Below, one piece after another: positions 14,274 to 24,217 of a stretch of DNA of 41,436 nt (position 1 is its first letter; each line of letters begins with the position of its first letter). Location: the NCBI GenBank assembly GCA_903832295.1, contig CAILAZ010000026.1:1-41436 (forward strand), written 5' to 3'. The notes beneath the pieces are model-generated. The model searched no databases. It was not told the origin of the DNA and was given only the letters and a program-made list of their open reading frames with translations. The translations under genes and the position numbers were made by a program. The DNA comes from an uncultured Acidobacteriota bacterium. GTDB lineage: Bacteria > Acidobacteriota > Terriglobia > Terriglobales > Acidobacteriaceae.

Positions 14274-16883
14274 TTACCCTGCCACCTTCATCACCACCAC
14301 CGTCATATCGTCGTACTGCTTCGTGCCCGCCGTAAACTCATCGGCAGCCGCCATGATGCAGGCCACCGTCTCCCGGGCGCACTTCCCGTCGCAGCTCTTC
14401 AGCGTCTCCAGCAGGCTCTCTTCTCCCCACTCCTCATCGGCCCCATTCATCGCCTCGCTGATTCCGTCCGTAAATGCCACCAGCACATCTCCCGGATTCA
14501 ACCGCAGCGAATCCTGGCTGTAGGTAAACTGAGGCAGCAGTCCCACAACGGTCCCACCCACCTCCAACCTCCGGAGCTTCCACTCTTCGCCGCACTTGCT
14601 CAGCACCATCGGCGGATTATGTCCCGCGTTCACATACGTCAGCATCCGGCTCTCGCCGTTATACTGCGCAAAGAAAAACGTTGCATACCGCTCCGGAGAC
14701 GACACCTCGTACACCAGGCGATTCACACGCTCTACGAGCGCCGCCATATTCTCCGGCCCCAACATCGTCTGCCCGCGCAGGGATGCCTGCAAACTCGCCA
14801 TCATCAGCGCCGCAGAAATCCCCTTGCCGGAAACATCCCCCACCGCCACTCCAAGCGCCCCGTCCGGCAGCAGCAGAAAGTCGTAATAGTCTCCGCCCAC
14901 TCCGCGCGCCGGACGGCACAGCCCGCAGTAATCCAATCCGTCCACTGTCGGCAGGTTCTGCGGAAACAACCTCTCCTGCACCTCGCGCGCAATCTCCACC
15001 TCGCGCCTCATGGATTCCCGCTGCGCCGCCTCCTCTGCCACCGCCGAGGTCAGCCGCGCGTTCTCCAGCGCCAGTCCCGTCTGCGCCGCAACCGAACCCA
15101 GGAGCTTCAGGTCGGTGCGTGAGTAGGGTTCTTCTGAACGCTTCTGCCCCAGGCTGATGAACCCCAGCAGCCGTCCCATCGCCAGCAGCGGAATCAGCAG
15201 CTCCGCCTGTAATTTCTCCAGGGTCCCTCGCTCCTCCACCCCCACCATTGCCGTGCGGTTCACCCAGTTGTTTGCGTCCTGCAGATAGACTCGCGTCGGC
15301 TGTTTTGCCTCAATCAGCTGCTGCACCGTGCCTGAAGTCTCGCTGAAACTAACCGGGACCGCGCTCTCATATCCAAGCCCGTACGCCAACTGGAACGCAG
15401 TTCCTCCGTGCAGCAGCACTGCCACCTGCGGCACATGGAGCGACTCGGATATCCTCCGCGCCACTGTCTCCAGCAGCGGATGCATCTCCACAATCGTCCG
15501 TACCTGCTCGCTGAGTTCCATCAGCAATTGCTCGGCATCATACGAATCGCGGAAGAACCGCCGGTCGATCCACTTCGCCGACCGCTTTGAGACCCTTCCC
15601 AGCAGCAGAATCAGCGCCAATCCCAGCGAGATGATCACCAGAACCCGTTCGCTTGAGGCCTGGTGCGACTGCACCAGCCGTGCGATCGCAATCAGCAGCC
15701 CGCCTGTAAGCAGTCCCTGCAGCACTCCCACGCCGCGCCGTGCCAGTGTGTACTGCATTCCCTGCCGCAGCACCACCGTGATATCCATTGCCTTGTGGGC
15801 AACAATGCTATAGGCCAGGGTCACCGGAAACAGAAAGGTCAGCAGCAGGGCAGGCAGTTCCACCCACTTCGGATAGTCGTCGATCGCCTTCTTCTGCACG
15901 ATACTGACCACAACCAGCGAGAGCGTCGGCACCACCGCCAGGAACATTCCCCAATAAAGCAGCCGCAGCCTCCGCTTCGCGTCCCGCGAAGATGCCACAA
16001 AGTATTTCGCAACGATCAACACAAAGAACGATGCGATGCCGAGCAGGACCAGCGTCCCGCTGATATTGCCAAGCACCGGTGAGAGCATGGCTCCGAAGTG
16101 CTTCTGCGCCGCGTAGCTGTTCACAACCAGCTCGTTATAGATCACTCCCACTACTGCCAACGCGCTCAGCGGCACAATTCCCAGCCACTTCAGCCACGGA
16201 TGCCGCCGCTCGAATCCCAGCTGTTCCGGAAAGTAAACTCCCAGCACAAACAGCCACAGCACCCACGTCGAACTGAATACCATTTTGTAGCCCAGCGCCA
16301 GGTTGCTGATCAGGCTCCCATCCTGGTTCTCAAACGAGAGCCCGAAAATCTGGCTGAATCCCACCAGCAGTCCAAGCAGAACCCACGCCAGCTTCTCACG
16401 CGGACGCAACGCAACCACGCTGAAGCCCAGTCCCATGCACAGCAGCGGAAGCAGCACATGCAGCGTCACGACAAACACCCAGTAGTCGCTTGCCCCCTCC
16501 CACTGCGATACCAAGGGAATCTTCACTCGCTGTACGGGCCCACCGGACTTGTGCAGCACCGCCACTTCCAGCGCTTCGCCGGGATGCTTGTGCGCAATCG
16601 CGCCGATGGCCTCACCCAGTGCCAGGTAGGGCTTCCCCTCGAGCTCCAGCACCGTATCGCCCGCCAGCACTCCCGCCTTCGTAGCCTCTTCTTCTGACTT
16701 GTAAACAACCGGCTGCGCACTCTGCATCAGGATAGGCGGGCGCACCGCTCCCACACGCTTTGCGAGGTAGTCCGATACAAACTCAACATGTTTTATGAAG
16801 TAGGCTGCCGTGATCAGCAGCAGCAAACCCAGCAGAACAAGATGGACGGTCGCAGGCTTCTTAACAGGAGTCTCTTGGTTCAT
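14274..16883 (-). CDS. PDZ - membrane - GAF - PP2C (SpoIIE/RsbU-type) serine phosphatase
   Basis: The 869-residue protein likely sets a partner-switching (anti-sigma antagonist) or other Ser/Thr phosphorylation state in response to an envelope signal. Domains in order: an N-terminal helix (LVLLGLLLLITAAYFI), a PDZ-like module (about 60-135, with AGVLAGDTVLELEGKPYLAL), about seven membrane helices (150-430), a linker, a GAF domain (about 480-620) and a PP2C SpoIIE domain (about 640-869). The phosphatase metal motifs are intact: RPARGVGGDYYDF, VAVGDVSGKGISAALMMA, VNAGHNPP, VLVAFTDGISEAMN and YDDMTVVVMKV. ATG at 16883 has GAGAGG upstream; a frame extending to 17198 overlaps the TSUP gene and is not credible. 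No anti-sigma or STAS gene lies next to it, so its target is elsewhere. Confidence 0.9.
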   Translation of the reverse strand: MNQETPVKKPATVHLVLLGLLLLITAAYFIKHVEFVSDYLAKRVGAVRPPILMQSAQPVVYKSEEEATKAGVLAGDTVLELEGKPYLALGEAIGAIAHKHPGEALEVAVLHKSGGPVQRVKIPLVSQWEGASDYWVFVVTLHVLLPLLCMGLGFSVVALRPREKLAWVLLGLLVGFSQIFGLSFENQDGSLISNLALGYKMVFSSTWVLWLFVLGVYFPEQLGFERRHPWLKWLGIVPLSALAVVGVIYNELVVNSYAAQKHFGAMLSPVLGNISGTLVLLGIASFFVLIVAKYFVASSRDAKRRLRLLYWGMFLAVVPTLSLVVVSIVQKKAIDDYPKWVELPALLLTFLFPVTLAYSIVAHKAMDITVVLRQGMQYTLARRGVGVLQGLLTGGLLIAIARLVQSHQASSERVLVIISLGLALILLLGRVSKRSAKWIDRRFFRDSYDAEQLLMELSEQVRTIVEMHPLLETVARRISESLHVPQVAVLLHGGTAFQLAYGLGYESAVPVSFSETSGTVQQLIEAKQPTRVYLQDANNWVNRTAMVGVEERGTLEKLQAELLIPLLAMGRLLGFISLGQKRSEEPYSRTDLKLLGSVAAQTGLALENARLTSAVAEEAAQRESMRREVEIAREVQERLFPQNLPTVDGLDYCGLCRPARGVGGDYYDFLLLPDGALGVAVGDVSGKGISAALMMASLQASLRGQTMLGPENMAALVERVNRLVYEVSSPERYATFFFAQYNGESRMLTYVNAGHNPPMVLSKCGEEWKLRRLEVGGTVVGLLPQFTYSQDSLRLNPGDVLVAFTDGISEAMNGADEEWGEESLLETLKSCDGKCARETVACIMAAADEFTAGTKQYDDMTVVVMKVAG

Positions 16884-16999
16884 TCGGCTACCTCTCCGGA
16901 ATCCACCCCCGGAATCTGTAGCAAGGATTAAACAGAATTGCCGCTTTTCCTGCAATCCACAATCCGTAAATATTCCCCGCACTCCATGCTCAACATTTC

Positions 17000-17764
17000 T
17001 TACGTCCGCATAAAGAAGTAAGCCGACATCCCAGCGCCAATCGCGATTACGATCCAGCGCACGTGCTCCTGCTTCATCTTCTGCGCCAGTGTCGCTCCAA
17101 AGAAGCCCCCCAGCAGTGCCCCCAGCACCATCACCCCGGCGTGCTTCCAATAGATGACGCCTTTGAAGATAAACGCCAGCACCGCGATCCCATTGCACAC
17201 CGCGGCCTGCACCGTCTTGTACGCATTGATCCGGTGAATGTGCGTCATCCCCAGCAGCGCCAGCAGGGCCATCATCAGGATGCCCGCACCCGCGCCAAAG
17301 TATCCAATGTAGAAGCCTACGAATAGTTGTGCCGCCGCCGCGCCCTTGGTCGTCAGCGTCGCCTCGCCACCCTGCGGGCGCAGGGCCGCCGTAATCTTCC
17401 GGCTAAACGCAAACAGCAGCGTCGCACACAGCAACAGCCACGGAATCAGCCGCAGAAAGGTCTGTTGCGGAGTCACCAGCAGCGTCACCGCTCCCAGCAG
17501 TCCGCCCACAATTCCCGTGGACAGCAGCGGAATCAGCACCTGCCGCGCTTCCGGACCGCGCAGCTCTCCGCGATACGCCCCAATGCTCCCCAGGATTCCC
17601 GGCAGCAGCGCAATCGTATTCGTGGCGTTCGCCTGGATCGGTGGAACTCCCGCCAGCAGCAGCGCCGGGAAGCTCAGGAAGCTGCCCCCGCCCGCCACCG
17701 AATTCATCGCACCACTGATCACTGCAATTCCGAACAGCAGCGCCGCTTGATGTAAAGTCAGCAC
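17000..17764 (-). CDS. TSUP family (TauE/SafE) membrane transporter
   Basis: This is a 254-residue protein with about eight hydrophobic helices. The repeat signature is seen at the start (GAMNSVAGGGSFLSFPALLLAGVPPIQANATNT) and in the second half (YFGAGAGILMMALLALLG and HRINAYKTVQAAVCNGIAVL). TSUP proteins export or import sulfite, sulfoacetate and other organic anions, and the specific substrate cannot be told. The start is GTG at 17764. No Shine-Dalgarno is seen, but TACAAT (17771-17776) stands six bases before it on the minus strand, so the mRNA may be leaderless. A terminator from the upstream gene is located 60 bases away. Confidence 0.88.
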   Translation of the reverse strand: MLTLHQAALLFGIAVISGAMNSVAGGGSFLSFPALLLAGVPPIQANATNTIALLPGILGSIGAYRGELRGPEARQVLIPLLSTGIVGGLLGAVTLLVTPQQTFLRLIPWLLLCATLLFAFSRKITAALRPQGGEATLTTKGAAAAQLFVGFYIGYFGAGAGILMMALLALLGMTHIHRINAYKTVQAAVCNGIAVLAFIFKGVIYWKHAGVMVLGALLGGFFGATLAQKMKQEHVRWIVIAIGAGMSAYFFMRT

Positions 17765-17770
17765 CCAATC

Positions 17771-17776
17771 ATTGTA
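17771..17776 (-). promoter_or_regulatory. Candidate -10 element of the TSUP gene, leaderless geometry
   Basis: TACAAT on the minus strand matches the -10 consensus at five of six positions and ends six bases before the GTG start. No Shine-Dalgarno is present in the interval. Confidence 0.4.
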
Positions 17777-17823
17777 AGCGAAGCCACTGCGCCCACTTGC
17801 TGGCCCCTAGGTGCCACTCGCAC

Positions 17824-17855
17824 AAAAAAAACGGACCGGCAGTGTGCGCCGGTCC
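17824..17855 (-). terminator. Strong rho-independent terminator
   Basis: GGACCGGC (17833-17840) and GCCGGTCC (17848-17855) form a perfect eight-pair stem with a seven-base loop. It is followed on the minus strand by G and eight T residues. It lies 17 bases after the stop of the secreted Ig-like protein gene. Confidence 0.9.
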
Positions 17856-17871
17856 AGTCTGCCACCTCGTC

Positions 17872-18837
17872 TCAATTCACGTTCACGTTGCCATACGTCT
17901 CATACATCTTTCCCGCCGTGTCCCATGCCAGCACCACAACGTAGTGCGTTCCCTTCCGCACATTCACATCCGCTGTAATTCCCGGCCCAGCGGATTGCTC
18001 CACCTTCACTCCGTCAACATACACAACCATCTTCGTCGTCGGCTTTGGGTTGTACTGCACCTCTGCCTGCAACTGGAAGCTCGTTGCTTCGTCGCCCGCA
18101 CTATCGGTCCCTATGTCATTCGGCTTTGAGATCATGATCCCCGGCGTGCAATTCCCGCTCTTCGGATTACAGTTCAAATCGTAAAAAGTCGGGAAGCCTC
18201 GCGTCAGCGTGCTGGTCACTCCATTTGCCCCCACCGCCTTGATCACCAGGGTGTGATTTCCCGCCCCGGCTGCCGTCAGTGTCTGCAACGCCGCGGACGT
18301 CGGCTGTCCCGCCTCTGCCGAGTCGATCACCGGCCGCCCATCCAGCGTCACGCTCCAACTCTTCACCCCCGCCGCAAACGCAGCCGAAATCGGAACCGAA
18401 CTCTCAGGTTCATACATCCCCGCCCCCGGCGAGCACAGTGTAATCACGCCGCCTCCGCGTCCGCACGCACCCACGCCAAAACCCGTCACAGTGAAGCTGG
18501 TCTTTGCCTGGTAGAGCTTTCCATTCGCATCCCACGCATTCACTGTCACCTGGTGATTTCCGTTCTTCAACGCATAATCCACCAGTTGGCCGGGGATATA
18601 CCCAAGTTCGTCCACTTGCGCACTGCCGTCATACACCGTCACATGGGTAATCGGCACTCCTCCCGAGTTGGCCGCCAGCTCGATCGTGGCAGGATACAGC
18701 ACCGTCGCACCCGCCGACGGAAAGCACAGAGCCAGCCCGCTCTGCGCCGGAGCCGCGCAGGCCGCAAACGCGGCCCCGCAACTCACCGCAATCATCACAA
18801 CACCCCACATCAGACGAATCACCCGGCGCAACTTCAC
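17872..18837 (-). CDS. Secreted protein with Ig-like repeats, function unknown
   Basis: The product has a signal peptide (basic KLRRVIR, then hydrophobic MWGVVMIAVSCGAAFA) and about 290 mature residues with Cys-containing beta-rich repeats. The repeat unit recurs as GNHQVTVNAWDANGKLY and GTHYVVVLAWDTAGKMY, with HVTVYDGSAQVDE and KMVVYVDGVKVEQ as the matching earlier strands, which fits tandem Ig-like domains. A middle segment has CNPKSGNC. It is probably exported to the periplasm or surface. The start is uncertain: a GTG at 18837 gives a normal signal peptide, while a TTG at 18900 has AAGGG before it but a long basic extension. It ends at a strong terminator. Confidence 0.65.
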   Translation of the reverse strand: MKLRRVIRLMWGVVMIAVSCGAAFAACAAPAQSGLALCFPSAGATVLYPATIELAANSGGVPITHVTVYDGSAQVDELGYIPGQLVDYALKNGNHQVTVNAWDANGKLYQAKTSFTVTGFGVGACGRGGGVITLCSPGAGMYEPESSVPISAAFAAGVKSWSVTLDGRPVIDSAEAGQPTSAALQTLTAAGAGNHTLVIKAVGANGVTSTLTRGFPTFYDLNCNPKSGNCTPGIMISKPNDIGTDSAGDEATSFQLQAEVQYNPKPTTKMVVYVDGVKVEQSAGPGITADVNVRKGTHYVVVLAWDTAGKMYETYGNVNVN

Positions 18838-19034
18838 CTTGTTCAGCCCTCGCAATGTTGATTTGGCTTGCCTTCTGTGTAGCTGCAATCCGCAATCCAA
18901 AGGTCGCCCTTATCATTGGCCTGTAATCTTTGCGATACCTTTGAACACCCAAGATGATCCCTGCCGTCATTGGGAAGTTGCGTGCTCATCTGCTCCCTCC
19001 CACACCTCTCTAAGCGTAAACATTGCCTCGCGCC

Positions 19035-19070
19035 CAAAAGAAATAGCCCGCCGGATCTCTCCTGCGGGCT
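19035..19070 (-). terminator. Terminator after the DUF1579-like gene
   Basis: AGCCCGC (19045-19051) pairs with GCGGGCT (19064-19070), and GGA/TCC extends the stem inward. On the minus strand it is followed by ATTTCTTTTG. It lies 20 bases after the gene stop. Confidence 0.75.
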
Positions 19071-19089
19071 CGGCCAGCGTTCTCTATTC

Positions 19090-19596
19090 TCAATTTCCCC
19101 CGGCTCTCGTGAAGTGGAACACCGATGTGCTCCGCTTTCCATCCTGCTCGTAGCTCCATTCCTCGTCGTGGTGATTGGCGTCGATCAGGTTGATCGCCAC
19201 CCCGGACATGTGTCCATCGTGGGGTCCAATGTTGGTTCCGTCCTTGAACTCAAACACCAACCGCTTCTCCGTCGCGGACACCAGCTTCATTCTCGGCTGG
19301 TTGTGAGCCGCGCAGTAGTGCGTTGCCAGCAGCTCATCCAAGTTCGGATGGAACATCGTCACCATCTCATACGGAGTTCCCTTTCCCATCCAGTGCATCA
19401 GCGCCGAACCATCTCCCGTCGCCCGCACCTCCAGTGTTGAGGTTGACTCCTTCCCGCCCTCGCTGAATTTTCCATCCCAGTTGCCCACAAGTGTCTGCAA
19501 GCTCTTCCACGCCGAAGTTTCCGGCACCGTCCTGAATTGCTGCTGTCCCCAGGCTCCCACCGCCAACGCCATCACCACCAGCACGACTTTCCGCAT
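19090..19596 (-). CDS. Secreted protein, DUF1579/lipocalin-like
   Basis: A signal peptide (MRKVVLVVMALAVGAWGQ) precedes about 150 mature residues. The opening WKSLQTLVGNWDGKFSEGGK and the strand pattern (STSTLEVRATGDGSALMHWM, KRLVFEFKDGTN) recall DUF1579-like beta-barrel proteins. A His-rich stretch (GPHDGHMSGVAIN, DANHHDEEWSYEQDGK) could bind metal, which is inference. ATG at 19596 has GGAGGAG upstream. It is a single-gene unit between gyrA and the Ig-like protein gene, closed by its own terminator. Confidence 0.65.
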   Translation of the reverse strand: MRKVVLVVMALAVGAWGQQQFRTVPETSAWKSLQTLVGNWDGKFSEGGKESTSTLEVRATGDGSALMHWMGKGTPYEMVTMFHPNLDELLATHYCAAHNQPRMKLVSATEKRLVFEFKDGTNIGPHDGHMSGVAINLIDANHHDEEWSYEQDGKRSTSVFHFTRAGGN

Positions 19597-19707
19597 CGTT
19601 GCTCCTCCAACCAAAGTGCCGAGCATAGTACCAGACTTTCCACTCTCATTGCACGCAACAGGGGAGCGCGTTACGCGCCCCCCTGTGTCTTTCGTTCCTT
19701 GCTTCTC

Positions 19708-22356
19708 TTAATCCAGCAGCGTTGGTTCCTCGCCGCTGCCGTTTGCCTCTTCCTTCGGAAGCACCACCGCCGCGGCTACCCGGTCCTGGCCGTCCAGGTC
19801 GATCAGCTTCACGCCCTGGGTCGCTCTGCCCGCCTCGCGAATCGTGTCTGTGCCCATGCGGATGATCTTGCCGAACTGGCTGATCAGCATCGCCTGGCTC
19901 TCATCGCTCACCAGCAGAATCGCCACTACCTTGCCATTCTTCGACGTCGTCTTCAGGTTGATCACGCCCTTGGCGCCGCGTCCCGTCAGCCGGTAATCGT
20001 CCACCGGAGTCCGTTTGCCGTAGCCATTCTCAGAGACGGTAAGAATCAGGTTCGGCATCAGCTCGCCGCTCTCGCTCTCCTTCGCCTTCTTCCTCGCCTT
20101 GTGCTCGGCTCCTGGAGTCGCATTCTTCGGCGTCACCACCATGCCTACGATGTAATCCTTCTCAGCCAGGTTCATGCCGCGCACGCCGTACGCCGGACGC
20201 CCCATCGACCGCACGTCCTCCTCGTCAAAGCGCACCGCCATGCCCAGGTGGGTTGCCAGAAGCACGTACTGCTGGCCATCGGTCACCTGTGCCGAAACCA
20301 GCTCGTCGTCCTTGTCGATTCCAATCGCGATAATCCCGCGAGACATCACGTTGCAGAAATCCTTCAGCGGAGTCTTCTTCACCGTTCCCTTCCGGGTCGT
20401 AAAGAAGATGAACTTGCCCTCCTCTTCCAGGTCCTGCACGTTCAGGAACGCCCGCACCGTCTCGCCCGGCTGCAAACTCACCAGGTTGCCAATGTGCTTG
20501 CCCTTGCCCGCTGCGCTCACGTCCGGAATCTCGTACACCTTCAGCCAGTACACCCGGCCCGTGTTCGTAAAGATCAGGATGTAGTTGTGCGTCGTTGCCG
20601 CAATCATGTGCTCCACAAAATCTTCTTCTCGTGTGCTCATGCCCTTGCGTCCCGTGCCGCCGCGCCGCTGCTGCCGGTAAATCGAAACGTTCGTCCGTTT
20701 CAAGTACCCCGCATGGCTCACCGTTACCGCCACCTGTTCGTTGGCGATCAGGTCTTCCAGCTGCAGCTCTTTCGCCTCATCCTGGATGATCGTCCGCCGC
20801 GGATCCTTCGTGGGGCCGCCGTAGTCCTTCAGAATCTCTTTGAACTCGTTGATAATCACCGAGCGCAATTTCTTCTCAGAGCCCAGGATCAGTTCGTACT
20901 CCGCAATGCGCTCAAGCTGTTCGTTCAACTCGCTCACAATCTCGTCGATGGAGAGCCGCGTCAGCCTGTGCAACTGCAATTCCAGGATCGCGTCCGCCTG
21001 CTTCGTGCTGAACGGATTCTCCGGATCTGCCACTGGCATTCGTCCCGTCAGGTTGATCGTGATCGACCGCCCGCCGAAGTACGCCACCAGGTTTTCCCGC
21101 GCCTCAGTCCGGTTCGCGCTGCTGCGGATGATCGCAATCACGTGGTCCAGAAAGTCCAGCGCCTTCTGGTAGCCCTCCAGAATATGTGCCCGGTCCTTTG
21201 CCTTCTGCAGCAAAAACGCAGTGCGCCGGCGGATCACATCCACCCGGTGATCGATGAAGTGCTGCAGCGCCTGCACCAGTCCCATCTCGCGCGGCTGGCC
21301 GTTCACCACGGCCAAAAAGATCATGCTGAAGCTTTCCTGCATCTGCGTGTGCTTGTACAGCTGGTTCAGCACAATCTCAGGCTGCGACCCACGCTTCAGC
21401 TCGATTACGATCCGCATTCCATCGCGGTCGCTCTCGTCGCGGATATCGCTGATCTCCTCAATCGTCTTCTCGTTCACCAGGTCAGCAATGCGCTCAATCA
21501 GCCGCGCCTTGTTCACCTGGTACGGAATCTCGGTGACGATGATTGCGTCCTTCTCCTTCGTCATGTGCTCAATCGCAACCTTCGCCCGCATCAGGAAGCG
21601 CCCGCGCCCGGTCCTGTACGCCTCGTGGATCCCCTTCCGTCCGTGGATGAATCCCGCCGTCGGAAAGTCCGGTCCCTGCACAATCGTCAGAATCTCTTCC
21701 AGCTGCGTCTTCGGCTTTTCCACCAGCAGAATTGCCGCCGTCATGATCTCGGTCAAATTATGTGGAGGAATGTTGGTCGCCATGCCCACGGCGATTCCAT
21801 TCGACCCATTGATCAGCAGTGTCGGAATCTTCGAGGGAAGCACCGTTGGCTCCGCCGTCGAATCGTCGAAGTTCGCGACAAAGTCCACCGTGTCCTTGTC
21901 GATATCCGCCAGCAACTCTGCCGCAATCGCCGTCAGCCGTGCTTCCGTGTACCGGTACGCTGCCGGAGGATCGCCGTCCACCGAACCGAAGTTGCCCTGC
22001 CCATCCACCAGCGGGTAGCGCAGTGAGAAGTTCTGCGCCATACGCACTGTCGCGTCATACACGGACGAGTCGCCGTGCGGGTGGTACTTGCCCAGCACCT
22101 CGCCCACTACCTTGGCGCACTTCACGTGCTTCTTGTTGTGCAGCAGTCCCATGTCGTGCATCGCGTACAGAATGCGCCGGTGTACCGGCTTCAATCCGTC
22201 GCGGATATCCGGCAGAGCGCGCCCGATAATCACCGACATCGAATAGTCGAGGTAAGACCGCTTCATCTCCTCTTCAATGTTGATCGGCTGCACGTTCGAG
22301 GGAGGACCACCGCCGCCTTCCAGCGGAAGCTTAGGGTTGTTTGTCTCGTCGGCCAT
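19708..22356 (-). CDS. gyrA: DNA gyrase subunit A
   Basis: GyrA is the DNA-cleaving subunit that introduces negative supercoils with GyrB. The catalytic tyrosine is Tyr136 in AAYRYTEAR. The quinolone-resistance region reads [13 protein letters not shown] with Ser97 and Asp101 at the E. coli Ser83 and Asp87 positions, so the residues linked to sensitivity are retained. The C-terminal wrapping domain carries the GyrA box [10 protein letters not shown], which marks gyrase and not topoisomerase IV. It ends in a short acidic tail. Length is 882 residues, normal for gyrA. No gyrB is in this window. The N-terminus has a Gly/Pro-rich extension before [13 protein letters not shown]. Confidence 0.97.
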   Translation of the reverse strand: MADETNNPKLPLEGGGGPPSNVQPINIEEEMKRSYLDYSMSVIIGRALPDIRDGLKPVHRRILYAMHDMGLLHNKKHVKCAKVVGEVLGKYHPHGDSSVYDATVRMAQNFSLRYPLVDGQGNFGSVDGDPPAAYRYTEARLTAIAAELLADIDKDTVDFVANFDDSTAEPTVLPSKIPTLLINGSNGIAVGMATNIPPHNLTEIMTAAILLVEKPKTQLEEILTIVQGPDFPTAGFIHGRKGIHEAYRTGRGRFLMRAKVAIEHMTKEKDAIIVTEIPYQVNKARLIERIADLVNEKTIEEISDIRDESDRDGMRIVIELKRGSQPEIVLNQLYKHTQMQESFSMIFLAVVNGQPREMGLVQALQHFIDHRVDVIRRRTAFLLQKAKDRAHILEGYQKALDFLDHVIAIIRSSANRTEARENLVAYFGGRSITINLTGRMPVADPENPFSTKQADAILELQLHRLTRLSIDEIVSELNEQLERIAEYELILGSEKKLRSVIINEFKEILKDYGGPTKDPRRTIIQDEAKELQLEDLIANEQVAVTVSHAGYLKRTNVSIYRQQRRGGTGRKGMSTREEDFVEHMIAATTHNYILIFTNTGRVYWLKVYEIPDVSAAGKGKHIGNLVSLQPGETVRAFLNVQDLEEEGKFIFFTTRKGTVKKTPLKDFCNVMSRGIIAIGIDKDDELVSAQVTDGQQYVLLATHLGMAVRFDEEDVRSMGRPAYGVRGMNLAEKDYIVGMVVTPKNATPGAEHKARKKAKESESGELMPNLILTVSENGYGKRTPVDDYRLTGRGAKGVINLKTTSKNGKVVAILLVSDESQAMLISQFGKIIRMGTDTIREAGRATQGVKLIDLDGQDRVAAAVVLPKEEANGSGEEPTLLD

Positions 22357-22506
22357 GTATTTCTAAATACCTTCCAGCATGCTGAAGAACTTTTCAGCAG
22401 CAATCCTGATTCGCTTCTCTCGCAAAATGCGCCCACCGCGAACGTCATTCAACGTCGCCGCCAACCGCCTGCATTGTGAGAATTTCGCCACCCAGAAGCA
22501 CAGAAC

Positions 22507-22515
22507 ATTATAGCA
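22507..22515 (-). promoter_or_regulatory. Extended -10 promoter of gyrA
   Basis: On the minus strand TGC-TATAAT gives a perfect -10 with the TGn extension and no clear -35. Transcription would start near 22500, leaving a leader of about 145 bases. A perfect ten-base palindrome, CAGCATGCTG (22375-22384), lies close to the gyrA start and could be an operator or RNA structure. Confidence 0.5.
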
Positions 22516-22624
22516 CGCCGGGGCCATCCCCTGCCGCCGCTAACCCAATGCTCTGCAATAGCTTACGGCCCACCCAGAAAGCTCCTCAAAGCTTCCCGCT
22601 CTATCCCCGGAAATCCCTCGGCTT

Positions 22625-23464
22625 CTAGGTCATCCACCCCAGCGCTTTACCGATATACGCCTTCATCTCCCGCCGGTGCACCACCGCGTCCAAAAAGCCC
22701 TTATCCACCAAAAACTCGCTCCGCTGGAAACCCTCCGGCAGCTTCTGTCTTATCGTTTGCTCGATCACCCTTGGCCCTGCAAATCCAATCAGCGCCCCCG
22801 GTTCGGCAATATTCAAATCCCCGAGCATCGCAAAGCTCGCCGTCACGCCTCCGGTCGTCGGATCGGTCAGCACGCTGATGTAGGGAATCTTCGCGTCGTC
22901 CAGCCGTCCCAGCGCCGCCGAAACCTTCGCCATCGTCATCAGCGAAATCGTCCCCTCCATCATCCTTGCCCCGCCCGTAGAGGAAATCACCACCAGCGGA
23001 ACCCGTCCAGCCAGCGCCTTCTCCACCGCCCGCGTAATCGTCTCGCCCACCACGGCGCCCATGCTGCCGCCGATAAAGCCATACTCCATTGCCGACACAA
23101 TCACCTCGCGCCCGCCGACCTTTCCCCGCGCGTTCACAATTGCGTCTTTGCGCCCGGTCAGCTTCTGTGCCGCCTTCACCCGCGCCTTGTAGTCCTTCAG
23201 GTCGCTGAACTCCAGCGGATCGGTCGTCACCAGGTTGCCGTCTTCTTCCGTGTAAACCCCATCGTCGAACAGATATCCCAGCCGCGTTCGTGTGTCTATG
23301 CGGAAGTGCCGGTCGCACTTCGGGCAAACGTGGAAGTTGTCCTCAAGGTCTTTCTTCCAGATGATCTGCCGGCACTGGTCGCATTTCACCCAGAGCCCCT
23401 CGGTGCGCATTTTCTTCTCGCCGCTCGTGTCCAGTTGCTGCTCTTCGCGCTTAAACCAGCTCAT
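22625..23464 (-). CDS. accD: Acetyl-CoA carboxylase carboxyltransferase subunit beta
   Basis: AccD with AccA moves CO2 from carboxybiotin to acetyl-CoA, giving malonyl-CoA for fatty acid synthesis. The N-terminal zinc ribbon has Cys28, Cys31, Cys47 and Cys50 (KCDQC, VCPKC). The crotonase-fold body has SAMEYGFIGGSMGAVVGE, SSTGGARMMEGTISLMTMAK and LTDPTTGGVTASFAMLGD. Length is 279 residues, and AGAGGA precedes the ATG. It lies 45 bp after cobO, and gyrA follows after about 270 bp from its own promoter. Confidence 0.97.
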   Translation of the reverse strand: MSWFKREEQQLDTSGEKKMRTEGLWVKCDQCRQIIWKKDLEDNFHVCPKCDRHFRIDTRTRLGYLFDDGVYTEEDGNLVTTDPLEFSDLKDYKARVKAAQKLTGRKDAIVNARGKVGGREVIVSAMEYGFIGGSMGAVVGETITRAVEKALAGRVPLVVISSTGGARMMEGTISLMTMAKVSAALGRLDDAKIPYISVLTDPTTGGVTASFAMLGDLNIAEPGALIGFAGPRVIEQTIRQKLPEGFQRSEFLVDKGFLDAVVHRREMKAYIGKALGWMT

Positions 23465-23509
23465 GCGTCCTCTTTCGAATCCCGGAACAGGTCTTTCCGA
23501 ACCAGAGCC

Positions 23510-24046
23510 CTAGTACTCAATTCCCCGCTGTGCCTGGATCCCCCGCTGATACGCATGTTTCACCTCGCGCATCTCCGTCACCGTATCGGCCAGCTCCACA
23601 ATTGTCGGGTGGGCATTTCGCCCCGTCAAGATCACGTGAATCATCTCCGGCTTTCGCCGCAGCACTTCCACCACTTTTTCCGGATCCAGCATCTTGTAGC
23701 TGATCGCGTAGTTGATCTCGTCCAGAATCACCAGGTCCCACTGTCCGGAAAGGATCGCCTCTTCGGCCTCTTTCCAGCACTCTTCCACCATCCTCACGTC
23801 TTCCGGATCGGTCTCTGCTCCGCCCACCTTCACAAATCCCCGGCCCATCTGCTTCATCACAAAGTTGTCGCCAAATGCCTTCACTGCATCCAGTTCCCCG
23901 TAGTGCCACGAGCCTTTCAGGAATTGGAGCATCAGGACCTTCATGCCGTTCCCCACAGCACGCAGTCCGGTGCCCATAGCCGCGGTGGTCTTGCCTTTTC
24001 CCGGCCCGGTATTCACCATGATCAATCCCTTACGGACATCGGACAT
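23510..24046 (-). CDS. cobO: Cob(I)alamin / cob(I)yrinate adenosyltransferase (CobO/BtuR type)
   Basis: This enzyme transfers the adenosyl group of ATP to corrinoid cobalt, making coenzyme B12. The P-loop is VNTGPGKGKTTAAMG at residues 11-25. Other family segments are VLMLQFLKGSWHYGEL, WDLVILDEINYAISYKML and VILTGRNAHPTIVELADTVT, ending KHAYQRGIQAQRGIEY. At 178 residues it is a full BtuR/CobO protein. An ATG one codon upstream (24049) is an equal choice. It leads a probable unit with accD and is divergent from the TPR protein gene. Confidence 0.94.
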   Translation of the reverse strand: MSDVRKGLIMVNTGPGKGKTTAAMGTGLRAVGNGMKVLMLQFLKGSWHYGELDAVKAFGDNFVMKQMGRGFVKVGGAETDPEDVRMVEECWKEAEEAILSGQWDLVILDEINYAISYKMLDPEKVVEVLRRKPEMIHVILTGRNAHPTIVELADTVTEMREVKHAYQRGIQAQRGIEY

Positions 24047-24217
24047 CATTCTCTGTTAATCTCCTATTAATACTGAAGTCTCCCGGGCCTCCCGGAGCAG
24101 GTCGCGTAAATACCCGCCGCCAACTCTCCGGTGCTTGCACGATTGTAAATGGTGCCAACATTTCCGGTGCCCTTATCGCCGCCCCGGTTCCGTGCGAGAC
24201 ACCCCAAGAGGTCTGGT

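Noticed and set aside
14274..17198. Extension of the PP2C protein to 17198
   Set aside because: The extra 105 residues overlap the TSUP gene and lack family character; a good ribosome site supports 16883.
19537..22026. 829-codon plus-strand open frame opposite gyrA
   Set aside because: It is the antisense shadow of gyrA; the His/Arg/Leu-rich product reflects GC-rich codons read backward.
22676..24070. 464-codon plus-strand frame opposite accD and cobO
   Set aside because: It is antisense to two genes with clear motifs; composition is typical of a shadow frame.
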